A stretch of 14,991 bases of DNA. Origin: an uncultured Collinsella sp. GTDB taxonomy: Bacteria; Actinomycetota; Coriobacteriia; Coriobacteriales; Coriobacteriaceae. The stretch spans positions 1 to 14,991 of the forward strand of contig CABSNK010000030.1 in assembly GCA_902479075.1 (NCBI GenBank), given 5' to 3'. Below, in pieces: positions 6,875-13,871 of the stretch. Each line of letters opens with the position of its first letter. Positions within the stretch are counted from its first letter, which is position 1. Below the pieces are notes generated by a model, which was not told the origin of the DNA, did no database searches, and saw only the letters and a program-made list of their open reading frames with translations. The position numbers were made by a program, and so were the translations under genes.

Positions 6875-7837
6875 ATGGGAAACATGACGGCGAATCAAAG
6901 GCTTGCAAGTCACATTGAAGCATGCGAACAGCAGATGAGCTGCGTGTACGCGCGCACGGCGGCGGAGGCAAAGCAGATTGAGCGGCGGGCGGAGGCGGGA
7001 AGTCTCGAAGCGGTCATGCCGGGGCTGTATACGCGTCCGGAATACTGGTCCGAGCTCAAGTTTCGGCAGCGTTATCTGCATCGGGTGCGGGCGCTTGCGC
7101 AAAAGCACCCCGACTGGACATTTTGCTCCTATACGGCGGCTGTTATCTATGGCCTTTCGGTTTCGCATGCCAATTTGACGCACATCCATATCGCCGCGAT
7201 GCCGCCCCAATCGACGACGCCGGGCTCTCAGGTCATTCGTCATCGCTATGCTCGTCAAACACGGGCCACCCAGATGGATATCGCCGTAACCGATATCGAT
7301 CAAACGATTACGGATTGCTTGGTCGATGCATCGTTTGTCGAGGGACTGATCATCGCGGATTCGGCGCTCCATGAGCAACTTTTGTCGAAGGAGCATCTCG
7401 TTGAGACTGTCGACAAGCTTGGCCTGAATCGTCGCGGTGTTGTGACGGCGCGCAGGGTTGCACGATGTGCCGATGGGCTGTCGGAAAGCGGCGGCGAGTC
7501 CAAGGCGCGTGCCCTGATGATCGAGCGCGGCTGGCAGACGCCGGAGTTGCAAGTTGAGCTGTTCGACCCGGTTGAGCCGGGACGACCGTATCGCGTCGAC
7601 TACTTGTGGCGCGTGGGCGACCGGCTGATTATCGGGGAGTTCGACGGATTTGTTAAAAGCGAGAAGGCGGCGGAGGAGGGCAAGCTCGCGAAGACGCAGT
7701 TCGATGAGCGCCAGCGCGAGTCGAGGCTTTCGCTGCTTGATAACTGCAAGATCGTGCGCTTGTGCTGGGATGATCTAAGGGACCCGACAAAGCTCGATCG
7801 CAAGCTCAAGGTCGCCGGCGTGCCGCGTACGTGCTGA
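6875..7837 (+). CDS. AbiEi-like winged-helix protein with C-terminal DUF559/Vsr-like nuclease domain
   Basis: This 320-aa protein is of unproven function. Residues about 1-105 look like the AbiEi antitoxin/regulator fold (RRAEAGSLEAVMPGLYTRPEYW, then CSYTAAVIYGLSVSH). Residues about 205-300 resemble DUF559, a PD-(D/E)XK/Vsr-like nuclease module. Glu208 sits in GGESKARALM, Asp242 in RVDYLW, and Glu255/Asp257 in IIGEFDG; the domain ends with KIVRLCWDDLRDP. Such proteins are common in Actinomycetota near defence or mobile loci, but I see no AbiEii-type nucleotidyltransferase toxin beside it. The start at 6875 is supported by GGGAGG 4 nt upstream; the in-frame ATG at 6812 lacks a ribosome binding site. 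The gene is bracketed by the two 117-bp repeats. It could be a solitary regulator, a nuclease effector or a degenerated toxin-antitoxin partner. Confidence 0.7.
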   Translation: MGNMTANQRLASHIEACEQQMSCVYARTAAEAKQIERRAEAGSLEAVMPGLYTRPEYWSELKFRQRYLHRVRALAQKHPDWTFCSYTAAVIYGLSVSHANLTHIHIAAMPPQSTTPGSQVIRHRYARQTRATQMDIAVTDIDQTITDCLVDASFVEGLIIADSALHEQLLSKEHLVETVDKLGLNRRGVVTARRVARCADGLSESGGESKARALMIERGWQTPELQVELFDPVEPGRPYRVDYLWRVGDRLIIGEFDGFVKSEKAAEEGKLAKTQFDERQRESRLSLLDNCKIVRLCWDDLRDPTKLDRKLKVAGVPRTC

Positions 7838-7863
7838 GGCAGTTGCAGGGCGTTTGGCTGCAC

Positions 7864-7980
7864 AAGCGTGGAAAATCGGACGGACGAGCGTGGATTTTCG
7901 GACGCTTGTTGAATGAGCGTGGATAATCTCCCGTTTTTGGCTCGTAAGGGGGCTCAAAGTGGGAGATTTTCCACGCCCAT
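7864..7980. repeat. 117-bp structured intergenic repeat, copy B
   Basis: This second copy of the block at 6463-6579 has AGCGTGGA units at 7865, 7887 and 7916 and an inverted unit at 7970-7976. The final inverted repeat (7915-7932 with 7961-7978) has two mismatches, and no T tract follows, so it is a poorer terminator than copy A. An additional short inverted pair, CAAGCGT (7863-7869) with ACGCTTG (7902-7908), is particular to this copy. Confidence 0.9.
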
Positions 7981-8004
7981 CTTGCGGGTGCGATACAGCG
8001 GCGG

Positions 8005-8601
8005 CTAGGCGCTGACGATGTCGGGCAGCGGCAGGTCGTGCGCATCGGTGGGAACGTGGTCGACGCGCTGTTCGTCAAAGGCGATGCTGACGATTAGGCA
8101 TGCGGGCGAGAGCATGGGCAGGTAGCGGTCGTAGCAGCCGCCGCCGTAGCCCAGGCGCGCGCCGGTGCGGTCGAAGGCCACGAGCGGCACGATAATCATG
8201 TCGAGAGCCTTGGCGGGCACGATGGGGAAGTGGTCGCTGTCGACGTCCGTGGCTGCGAAGGCCCGCGTAGGGTGGGCGATAAATGGGGCCTCGTACGCAT
8301 CGCCGGCAGAGACTGCCCGCATGCACATGCGCTGGCTGCATGCGGCGGCGTCGCTTGCCGAGAGCATGCATGGATAGGCTAAGCGCCAGCCACGCGCGGC
8401 GGCCGCGGCGGCAAACGCGGCGGGGTCGACCTCGGAACCCATCGCGGCATAGACGGCAACGGTGCGTTGGCCCGCAGTGCCGCTGGACTCCATCAGCTCA
8501 ACAAGCCGCGCGCAGATAACGGCAGACTTCGCTGCCCGCACATCCAAATCAAGAGCATTGCGCTGGGCAATCACCGCCTGCCTCAACTCAGCCTTGTCCA
8601 T
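8005..8601 (-). CDS. 5-formyltetrahydrofolate cyclo-ligase
   Basis: This 198-aa cytoplasmic enzyme (5,10-methenyltetrahydrofolate synthetase) converts 5-formyl-THF plus ATP to methenyl-THF, returning folate to one-carbon metabolism. The family signature is GARLGYGGGCYDRYL (147-161), preceded by ALDMIIVPLVAFD. The N-terminus (MDKAELRQAVIAQRNAL) has the usual basic helix, and the mid-region VAVYAAMGSEVDP (48-60) matches the substrate-binding part. Length is typical (about 180-200 aa). The start at 8601 has AGGAGG 5 nt upstream (8607-8612); an in-frame ATG at 8628 lacks one. The second residue of the usual GGGYYDR motif is Cys here (GGGCYDR), a tolerated-looking change. The gene appears monocistronic. 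Confidence 0.93.
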   Translation of the reverse strand: MDKAELRQAVIAQRNALDLDVRAAKSAVICARLVELMESSGTAGQRTVAVYAAMGSEVDPAAFAAAAAARGWRLAYPCMLSASDAAACSQRMCMRAVSAGDAYEAPFIAHPTRAFAATDVDSDHFPIVPAKALDMIIVPLVAFDRTGARLGYGGGCYDRYLPMLSPACLIVSIAFDEQRVDHVPTDAHDLPLPDIVSA

Positions 8602-8620
8602 CCCAACCTCCTCTAGCAAA

Positions 8621-8649
8621 CCTACCAAAAAGGGACAGGTTTATTTTGG
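8621..8649. repeat. REP-like GGGACAGGT sequence, left copy
   Basis: CCTACC-AAAAA-GGGACAGGT (8621-8640) and the T-rich tail to 8649 resemble the reverse complement of 9421-9447 (CCACCGCAAAGGGGACAGGT). The nine-base core GGGACAGGT is at 8632-8640. The two copies face each other across hicAB. GGGGACAGGT cores are reminiscent of REP-type palindromes; family identity is inference. Confidence 0.45.
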
Positions 8650-8747
8650 CAGGTTTTATCTGGGCAAACGCAACATGGGCAGTAAAGCCACCGCAAACTT
8701 GCCTGCGAACTGCGCCCTTTGTGGTTGTTTGGGCCTATGCGTTAATG

Positions 8748-9077
8748 CTATAACGCCGCGGCGATTGCTTCAGTCACAAACTTATTGAGTGACTCACCCT
8801 TCTTTGCCGCTGCCAGCGCTGCTTGCTTATGAAGCTCGGAACCCGTTCTTACGTTGAACGAGCCCTTAAAAGCCCGCTCGGGCTCCTTGCCCTTCTCGGC
8901 GCAAAACTCAAGGTAATCGTCAACGGCGTCGTGGAAGCATTGTTCCACTTCTTTAACCGTGGAGCCTTCAAATACGATTGCGTCCCTAATGCCGGTGACC
9001 ATACCTGTTAGCACATGCTGTTCGGCATCGAACTCGACTGGGGCGAAATAACCCTTGTATGCCAAAACGTTACTCAT
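8748..9077 (-). CDS. hicB: HicB-family antitoxin
   Basis: This 109-aa antitoxin of a type II toxin-antitoxin pair has two parts. The N-terminal HicB fold (YKGYFAPVEFDAEQHVLTGMVTGIRDAIVFEG, then FHDAVDDYLEFC) would bind and block HicA. The C-terminal ribbon-helix-helix-like segment (FKGSFNVRTGSELHKQAALAAAKKGESLNKFVTEAI) would bind DNA. The start at 9077 follows GGAGG (9083-9087) at 5-nt spacing and overlaps the end of hicA by 8 bp, so the pair is translationally coupled. A start at 9092 is possible but has no ribosome binding site. The order toxin then antitoxin is the usual hicAB order. Confidence 0.92.
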   Translation of the reverse strand: MSNVLAYKGYFAPVEFDAEQHVLTGMVTGIRDAIVFEGSTVKEVEQCFHDAVDDYLEFCAEKGKEPERAFKGSFNVRTGSELHKQAALAAAKKGESLNKFVTEAIAAAL

Positions 9078-9333
9078 GACTACCTCCGACATCTTGCAGA
9101 AATCGAACGATGTTTCGAATGGTCCCCGCTGTCAATTCGTCAGATGGATGTGGCGCGTGCATTACGAACATCCTGCCATCTGATGGCCTGTAGAAGCGAA
9201 CGCGCGATCCGGATGTCTTGCCTTTGTTGTCCATTTCAAAGCCATATGAAGCCATGACTTTTAAAAAATCGGCATGCCGATACGTCGAAGGGCAGCTAAG
9301 CAGTTGGGCGATGAGTTTATCGGTCCGCGTCAT
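9070..9333 (-). CDS. hicA: HicA-family mRNA interferase toxin
   Basis: This 87-aa toxin has a double-stranded-RNA-binding-like fold and in this family cleaves mRNA to arrest growth. The pattern is DKLIAQLLSCPSTYRHADFLKVMASYGFEM, then GKTSGSRVRFYR, then FVMHAPHPSDELTAGTIRNIVRFLQ. Canonical HicA carries its catalytic histidine as GSH; here the position is GSR (GSRVRF), as in a variant HicA branch, while histidines remain in MHAPHP. The start at 9333 has a GAGG upstream. It is the first gene of the two-gene operon and is preceded by a palindrome and a promoter. Confidence 0.9.
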   Translation of the reverse strand: MTRTDKLIAQLLSCPSTYRHADFLKVMASYGFEMDNKGKTSGSRVRFYRPSDGRMFVMHAPHPSDELTAGTIRNIVRFLQDVGGSHE

Positions 9334-9348
9334 CCCGCCTCACATTCT

Positions 9349-9367
9349 GCAACTATATCCTAGTTGC
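9349..9367 (-). promoter_or_regulatory. Candidate HicB operator in the hicAB leader
   Basis: The palindrome GCAACTA-TATCC-TAGTTGC has perfect 7-bp arms and a 5-bp spacer. It lies 15 bp upstream of the hicA start and downstream of the predicted promoter. HicB antitoxins commonly autorepress at such dyads; assignment is inference. Confidence 0.55.
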
Positions 9368-9393
9368 AATTTAAGTTCGATGCAAGCACCCCT

Positions 9394-9423
9394 ACTATAG
9401 AACAAGTGTTCGAATCAACACAA
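9394..9423 (-). promoter_or_regulatory. Probable hicAB promoter
   Basis: On the minus strand the -35 hexamer TTGTGT (9423-9418) and the -10 hexamer TATAGT (9399-9394) are separated by 18 bp. Transcription would start near 9387, leaving a leader that contains the palindrome. Confidence 0.5.
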
Positions 9424-9447
9424 AGACACCTGTCCCCTTTGCGGTGG
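9421..9447. repeat. REP-like GGGACAGGT sequence, right copy
   Basis: Read on the minus strand this is CCACCGCAAAGGGGACAGGT followed by GTCTTTG. It is the inverted partner of the copy at 8621-8649 on the other side of hicAB. CCACCGCAAA also occurs at 8688-8697 on the plus strand. Confidence 0.45.
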
Positions 9448-9472
9448 TTTTTGCTGAAGGGCGGGTGTCTGC

Positions 9473-9545
9473 GGCTCTTTGTCTCAATCTGTAACAGTAA
9501 CTCGGCAAAAATGGGCCTAGCTGTTACAGATCGAGACAAAGAGCC
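9473..9545. repeat. Palindrome 1 of the TGTTACAGATCGAGAC family
   Basis: Arms of 25 bp, 9473-9497 and 9521-9545 (the right arm begins CTGTTACAGATCGAGACAAA), differ by one base and enclose a 23-nt loop. No T tract follows on either side, so a simple terminator is unlikely. Confidence 0.85.
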
Positions 9546-9561
9546 GGCGCCATTCGGAAAC

Positions 9562-9618
9562 GTCTCGATCTGTAACATCTGGAGCCGATATTGCCGCCTA
9601 GATGTTACAGATCGAGAC
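9562..9618. repeat. Palindrome 2 of the TGTTACAGATCGAGAC family
   Basis: Arms of 19 bp, 9562-9580 (GTCTCGATCTGTAACATCT) and 9600-9618, are perfect and enclose 19 nt. Sixteen bases of the arm are shared with palindrome 1, only 16 bp away. Together these palindromes, the REP-like copy and the hicAB promoter fill the 379-bp gap between hicA and the M16 gene. Confidence 0.85.
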
Positions 9619-9659
9619 AAAACTGGTGGGACGGGCTAAGCTGCCCCGCCCAAGCGGCG

Positions 9660-9702
9660 GAAAAGAAAAGGTAGATTTTCGGGCATGTCCCAAAAATCTA
9701 CC
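9660..9702 (-). terminator. Rho-independent terminator of the M16 peptidase gene
   Basis: Minus-strand stem of 10 bp (9702-9693 with 9679-9670, GGTAGATTTT arms) with an inner GGG/CCC pair is followed by CTTTTCTTTTCC. It begins 11 bp after the stop. On the plus strand only two Ts follow, so it serves the minus strand. Confidence 0.8.
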
Positions 9703-9712
9703 TTGGCTGTGG

Positions 9713-12700
9713 CTAGGCCAGCAGGTCGACGACGTTAAAGCCGGCGTTGCTCTTGGCGATGACGTCGCGGCCGCCAAAGACACAGGTGGGCGACTCGGCT
9801 GCGATGCGCGTCACATCGGCGCCGAGCGAGCGAAGCTCAGCGGGCGTGGCCGCGAGCATCTGGGCGCGGCGCTCCTCGCGTGCGTGCGGATCGAGCCCGG
9901 CCAAGTAGGTCGTGTTGCGGCGCTTGGTGAGCGCGTACGGCTTCACGGGCGCGTCCATGCCGCTCACGCAGCTCACGATAAAGCCCTCGAAGGCGGCCTC
10001 GTCGGGCTCAAAGCTGCCGAGCCATGCGCCGGCGCGTTCCACGCGCTCAATCGAAGGATCGACCGCCGGGTCGCGGTAGGTGTAGAACGCCGCCTGGCGC
10101 TCGCCGGCAGCGCGGAATCCGCAGCCGTACGCACCGCCCTTCACGCGGATCTCGTTCCACAGGTAGTCGTAGGAGAGCGCGTTGGCAGCCACTGCCCAAG
10201 CGCCCGTCACGTCAATGCCCAGGCGACGCGGGTCGCACGCGCTTGCCGCAAAGCAGATGTCGCTGGGGATGACAAAGGCCTCGTGACGGTCGTGCGGCGT
10301 CGGCACCACGAGCGCGTTGCGGCCGGCATCGGCGCCGTCACCCGCACCAAGCCCCAGGTCGCCCGCGGCGGCCCAGTACGCGTCAAAGTCCTCATCGCTG
10401 CCGGTAAAGCTCGCCATGCAGCCATCGGCCACAAAGATGCGGCCTGCCAGCTCGGCAAGCTTGGCACGCAGGTCGTCCAGGCGCTCGTCAAAGTGCTCGA
10501 GCAGATCGCGCAGGAACAGGTAGAAGTCCACGCCCGAAAGCTGCTCGCGCACCACGGCCGAAGGCGAGCTGTAACTCATCGCGCGACCCAGCGCCGCCGA
10601 GTGTCCGTTGTTGATAAAGCCCTGCTCAAGCCCAATGCGAATCTGCGTGAGCACGTCGCGAACGCGGTCGGCGTCAGCATCGAGCAACAGCGTGCTCGAC
10701 CACACCTCGCGCGGCAGGCTCGCCAGCGCATCGATCTTCTCGGACAGGGCGCCGGCGCTCACCAGCAGGTAGGGGCGCACGCCGTCCACGTCGGGCTGCG
10801 TCATGACCTCGGTCGTAAAGCTCAAAAAGCCCAGTTTGCCGGCGAGCAGGTTGTCGAGTTCCTCGGCCGAATGCTCGCGCGTGGGCAGCTGCTTGAGCAG
10901 GCGGCAGAGCAGCGTCACGTAGGGCAGGTCCTCAAATGCGACGCAACTCAGGTCGAAGTACTGCATGGCGTAGGCCAGGCGGTTGGTGGGGATGCCGTGG
11001 CGCAGGCAGGGGATGGGCGCGGTCGTGTCCACAACGAGCGGCGGCTCGGGGCGCGCCGCGCCAATGTCGGACACGCGCAGACGCGGCAGCGTGGCCTTGT
11101 CCTCGGGTGTGTCCTCGGCCTCCTGCGCGGCACGCAGTACGGCCGTGCGCTCGACAACGTCGGCCAGCTCGGCATCGGTCATGGCATCGCGCTTGGCTGC
11201 TAGCTCGGCAGCTTCGGCACCCTCCGCACCCCCGGCAGCGTCTACCGGAACCAGCTCGACCAGAGCCATGTGGTCGTTTTCCAGTACGAGCTCGCGCAGC
11301 AGGTCCTCAAAGTAAGTGCCGTTCAGCTCGCCGCGCAGTTCCTCGTACACCGGTCCGTACTTGAGCGCCAGCGTCGCAGCGTCGTCATCGTAGAGCCAGG
11401 TGCTCAGCGCGTCGCACGCAATGGCCACGCCGTCGGCGATACCGTAGTCGCGCTGGCGAAGGTCGTACTCGTTGCTGCTGATGATGGCCTCCAGGCGCTC
11501 GCGCGGAACGCCGTGCTCACACAGGTCGTGGCAGGCGTCCTGGAACACGCGACGCAGCTCGCGCGCCACGCCGGGTTGCGCGTTTTGCAGCATGATGAGC
11601 TCGTAGGGCTGCAGGCTCTCGGCCGCGGTGTAGCTCACCACGTTGCCGCCCAGGCCGGCGGCCAGAATGGCCTTCTTAACTGGTGCTTCGTTGGAGCCCA
11701 GCAGCGCCTCGAACAGGATATCCGCCGCGATCGTGCGCTTGCGGTCGAGCGCGCTGCCCAACACCAGGCCCAGGCCCACCAGGGCGTTCTCGGGCGTGGT
11801 GGCCATCTCGACGCGCTTATACTCGCAGGTCACGGGCGCCTGCACGCCCAGCGGATTGGGCGCCAGCGTGGACGGGTCCTCGCCGGCTGCGACGGCAGCG
11901 TCCATGCGGCGGCTCGCGGCACTCGGCTGCGACAGATAGCGCTCGTTCAAAAACGCCAGAGCGTGGTCCACGTCCAGGTCGCCGTAGAGCGTGATGTAGG
12001 AGTTGGAAGGATTGTAGTGGCGCGCGTGCGTGTCCAGGAACTGCTCGTAGGTGAGCCCGGGAATCGCGCGCGGGTCGCCGCCGCTCTCGTGCGCATAGGC
12101 GGTGTCGGGATAGAGCGCGGCGTTGACGGCGTCGTCCAGCACGCTCATGGGATCGGACAGCGCGCCCTTCATCTCGTTGAACACCACGCCGTTATAACGC
12201 AGCGTGCCCTCGCGCAGGCTGGCGGCGCTGCCTTCGCCCTCGGCGCCCTCCGGCAGGTCCAGCTCGTAGTGCCAGCCCTCCTGCTCAAAAATGGTGGGCT
12301 TGGTATAGATGGCCGGGTTGAACACCGCGTCCAGGTACACGTCCATCAGGTTGTACAGGTCCTGCTCGTTGGTGGTGGCAACGGGGTAGATGGTCTTGTC
12401 GGGGTAGGTCATGGCGTTGAGGAACGTCTGCATGGAGCTCTTGATCAGGTCGACGAATGGCTCCTTGACGGGGAACTTGGCCGATCCGCACAGTACCGAG
12501 TGCTCAAGAATATGGAACACACCGGTGGAATCGGCCGGCGGCGTCTTAAAGCCAATGGCAAAGGCCTTGTTTTCGTCGTCGCACGCCAGGTACAGCAGGC
12601 GAGCGCCCGAGGCGGTGTGGCGCAGCACGTAGGCGTCCGAGTCGAGCTCGGGCACGGTCTCGCAGCGCTCGACGGCAAAACCGTGGCAGGTGGTACCGGG

Positions 12701-12751
12701 TACCAGCAGCGCGGCGGCAGCGGCGCGCGGGTCGGTTGAGGTAGTGGGCAT
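9713..12751 (-). CDS. M16C-family zinc metallopeptidase, PreP/CYM1-like
   Basis: This 1012-aa clamshell peptidase is of the insulinase superfamily, M16C (presequence protease) branch, and degrades unfolded peptides. The inverted zinc motif HxxEH is present as His80-Ile-Leu-Glu83-His84 (STGVFHILEHSVLCGS). The third zinc ligand is Glu193 in VVFNEMKGALSDP. The C-terminal half supplies the substrate-binding Arg869 and Tyr875 (EIRVKGGAYG), six residues apart as in plant PreP. All parts of a single-chain enzyme are therefore present, and length fits the family (about 970-1050 aa). No signal peptide or membrane segment is seen, so it is probably cytoplasmic. The start at 12751 has AAAGGAG 7 nt upstream; the frame stays open to 12925 but that extension has no ribosome binding site. 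It is monocistronic, with a terminator directly after it. A TATACT at 12809-12804 is a weak -10 candidate. Confidence 0.94.
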   Translation of the reverse strand: MPTTSTDPRAAAAALLVPGTTCHGFAVERCETVPELDSDAYVLRHTASGARLLYLACDDENKAFAIGFKTPPADSTGVFHILEHSVLCGSAKFPVKEPFVDLIKSSMQTFLNAMTYPDKTIYPVATTNEQDLYNLMDVYLDAVFNPAIYTKPTIFEQEGWHYELDLPEGAEGEGSAASLREGTLRYNGVVFNEMKGALSDPMSVLDDAVNAALYPDTAYAHESGGDPRAIPGLTYEQFLDTHARHYNPSNSYITLYGDLDVDHALAFLNERYLSQPSAASRRMDAAVAAGEDPSTLAPNPLGVQAPVTCEYKRVEMATTPENALVGLGLVLGSALDRKRTIAADILFEALLGSNEAPVKKAILAAGLGGNVVSYTAAESLQPYELIMLQNAQPGVARELRRVFQDACHDLCEHGVPRERLEAIISSNEYDLRQRDYGIADGVAIACDALSTWLYDDDAATLALKYGPVYEELRGELNGTYFEDLLRELVLENDHMALVELVPVDAAGGAEGAEAAELAAKRDAMTDAELADVVERTAVLRAAQEAEDTPEDKATLPRLRVSDIGAARPEPPLVVDTTAPIPCLRHGIPTNRLAYAMQYFDLSCVAFEDLPYVTLLCRLLKQLPTREHSAEELDNLLAGKLGFLSFTTEVMTQPDVDGVRPYLLVSAGALSEKIDALASLPREVWSSTLLLDADADRVRDVLTQIRIGLEQGFINNGHSAALGRAMSYSSPSAVVREQLSGVDFYLFLRDLLEHFDERLDDLRAKLAELAGRIFVADGCMASFTGSDEDFDAYWAAAGDLGLGAGDGADAGRNALVVPTPHDRHEAFVIPSDICFAASACDPRRLGIDVTGAWAVAANALSYDYLWNEIRVKGGAYGCGFRAAGERQAAFYTYRDPAVDPSIERVERAGAWLGSFEPDEAAFEGFIVSCVSGMDAPVKPYALTKRRNTTYLAGLDPHAREERRAQMLAATPAELRSLGADVTRIAAESPTCVFGGRDVIAKSNAGFNVVDLLA

Positions 12752-12803
12752 ATGCAGTCTCCTTTGGCGTCCCAGCGGGGGCGAATCGAGTCGAATCTTC
12801 GAG

Positions 12804-12809
12804 AGTATA
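12804..12809 (-). promoter_or_regulatory. Possible -10 box of the M16 peptidase gene
   Basis: Minus-strand TATACT lies 53 bp upstream of the chosen start. The -35 at 17 bp (GCAGAG) is poor. Confidence 0.3.
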
Positions 12810-13031
12810 CCCATATGGGGCCGCGGCTCTGCGGCGAACTGAAGACGATGTGGGTGGACTAGCCTAGCTAGGTTGATAACGAATGCCGCGGGTAGCCGCT
12901 GCACCCCGCTAAAGTGAAATAACACCCCGTTTACCGAATCATTTAGGAAATATATGGACTCCTAAAAAGTTCTAATACAATATAAGTCATCTATCTATAA
13001 GCTGCTGATTCCTTGCAAAGGTATGGTTGAT

Positions 13032-13736
13032 ATGGTTGAAGCAAATAGCGTTATCCCCATGTACAAACAGATTGTTCGTGCGCTCTCTGATTCGATCGCC
13101 AACGGCACGTACCGCCCGGGAGATAAGCTTCCGACCGAGGCGGAGCTCATCGAGCAATTTGGCGTGAGCCGAATAACGGTTCGTTCCGCAATTAAAGAAA
13201 TGGAAGATGCTGGGCTTGTTGAGAGGGCCCGCGGCAAGGGCACGTTCGTTTCGTCGGACACACAGATGTATGCCGCGGACGACCGTGAGAGCTTTACCCA
13301 TTCGTGCCAGCTTGCGGGCAAGCAGGCGTCTACCAGGGTTCTCGCAATGGGCTGGGACTTCCCAAGCCTGCGAGACGCGAAGTTCCTGGGCGTAGACGAT
13401 ACCCAAAAGGTATTGCGTAGTCGTCGTCTGCGCCTTGTGGATGACAAGCCCACGATGCTGGAAACCAATAGCTATTCCGCTGCGCTTTCTTTTTTGGAGC
13501 ATGAGTCCCTCGAGGATTCGCTGATGGCGGTACTCGATCGCCAGGGGATCAAGATGGGCCCCAATACGCGTACGCTCGAGGTCTGCTATGCGAGCGAGCT
13601 CGAGGCGGCATACCTTAACGTGGAGCTGGACTCTCCGCTGCTTCTGTTTGTCGATAGACGTTATGCTCCAAGCGGCGAGCCGCTTTTCATCTCCCGTCAG
13701 GTGTACTGCACCGAGCGACTGAAGTTCTATTTGTAA
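13032..13736 (+). CDS. GntR/HutC-family transcriptional regulator (UTRA domain)
   Basis: This 234-aa regulator has the same architecture as the one at 2068-2823 but is clearly a different protein. The winged helix (about 6-75) reads VIPMYKQIVRALSDSIANG, DKLPTEAELIEQFGVSRITV, GKGTFV. The UTRA ligand domain (about 90-230) includes FLGVDDTQKVLRSRRLRLVD and ends PLFISRQVYCTERLKFYL. AAAGG at 13017-13021 is 10 nt before the ATG at 13032 but only 1 nt before the in-frame ATG at 13023, so 13032 is preferred; ATG 13023 would add three residues. The gene lies upstream of the PTS genes in the same direction and probably controls them in response to a phosphorylated sugar. The flanking DNA (12900-13020 and 13737-13870) is noticeably AT-richer than the rest of the window. 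Confidence 0.9.
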   Translation: MVEANSVIPMYKQIVRALSDSIANGTYRPGDKLPTEAELIEQFGVSRITVRSAIKEMEDAGLVERARGKGTFVSSDTQMYAADDRESFTHSCQLAGKQASTRVLAMGWDFPSLRDAKFLGVDDTQKVLRSRRLRLVDDKPTMLETNSYSAALSFLEHESLEDSLMAVLDRQGIKMGPNTRTLEVCYASELEAAYLNVELDSPLLLFVDRRYAPSGEPLFISRQVYCTERLKFYL

Positions 13737-13747
13737 ATTAGAGATAG

Positions 13748-13769
13748 ATTGGTCAATTTACCGACCAAT
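13748..13769 (+). promoter_or_regulatory. Inverted repeat between gntR and PTS EIIA
   Basis: ATTGGTC and GACCAAT (7-bp arms, 8-bp spacer) start 12 bp after the gntR stop. No T tract follows directly. It may be an operator for the adjacent regulator or a weak hairpin. Confidence 0.4.
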
Positions 13770-13841
13770 TGCTACCGTTCGCGGATTTGGAAAATAGACA
13801 CACCGCGTAGGGTAGATTGCTAATATACTTTGTTATGACAA

Positions 13842-13847
13842 TATAGT
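13842..13847 (+). promoter_or_regulatory. Possible -10 box of the PTS genes
   Basis: TATAGT lies 24 bp upstream of the EIIA start. The best -35 candidate, TTGCTA at 13817-13822, has 19-bp spacing. The region around it contains the small dyad TTGT-TATG-ACAA, a possible regulator site. Confidence 0.35.
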
Positions 13848-13871
13848 ACGTCTTATTGATATTGGAGAACT

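Noticed and set aside
6595..6918. Small open frames between metA and the AbiEi-like gene
   Set aside because: No convincing ribosome binding site or family similarity, and they run through the promoter and leader of the next gene.
9473..9618. Possible CRISPR-like array
   Set aside because: The similar units are inverted arms of two palindromes, not regularly spaced direct repeats, and there are only two.
9602..11203. Long plus-strand open frame opposite the M16 peptidase gene
   Set aside because: It is antisense to a gene with full catalytic motifs; its open length follows from GC-rich codon bias, and the composition (many Arg/Ala/Gly/His) matches no family I know. Similar antisense frames at 11270-12739, 4301-5359 and 2770-3894 were rejected for the same reason.
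12863..12872. CCTAGCTAGG, a self-complementary 10-mer upstream of the M16 gene
   Set aside because: Too short and isolated to assign; no second copy near either promoter.
12752..12925. N-terminal extension of the M16 peptidase to an ATG at 12925
   Set aside because: No ribosome binding site; the ATG at 12751 has AAAGGAG at good spacing and gives a family-typical N-terminus. The extension would also overlap the probable promoter.
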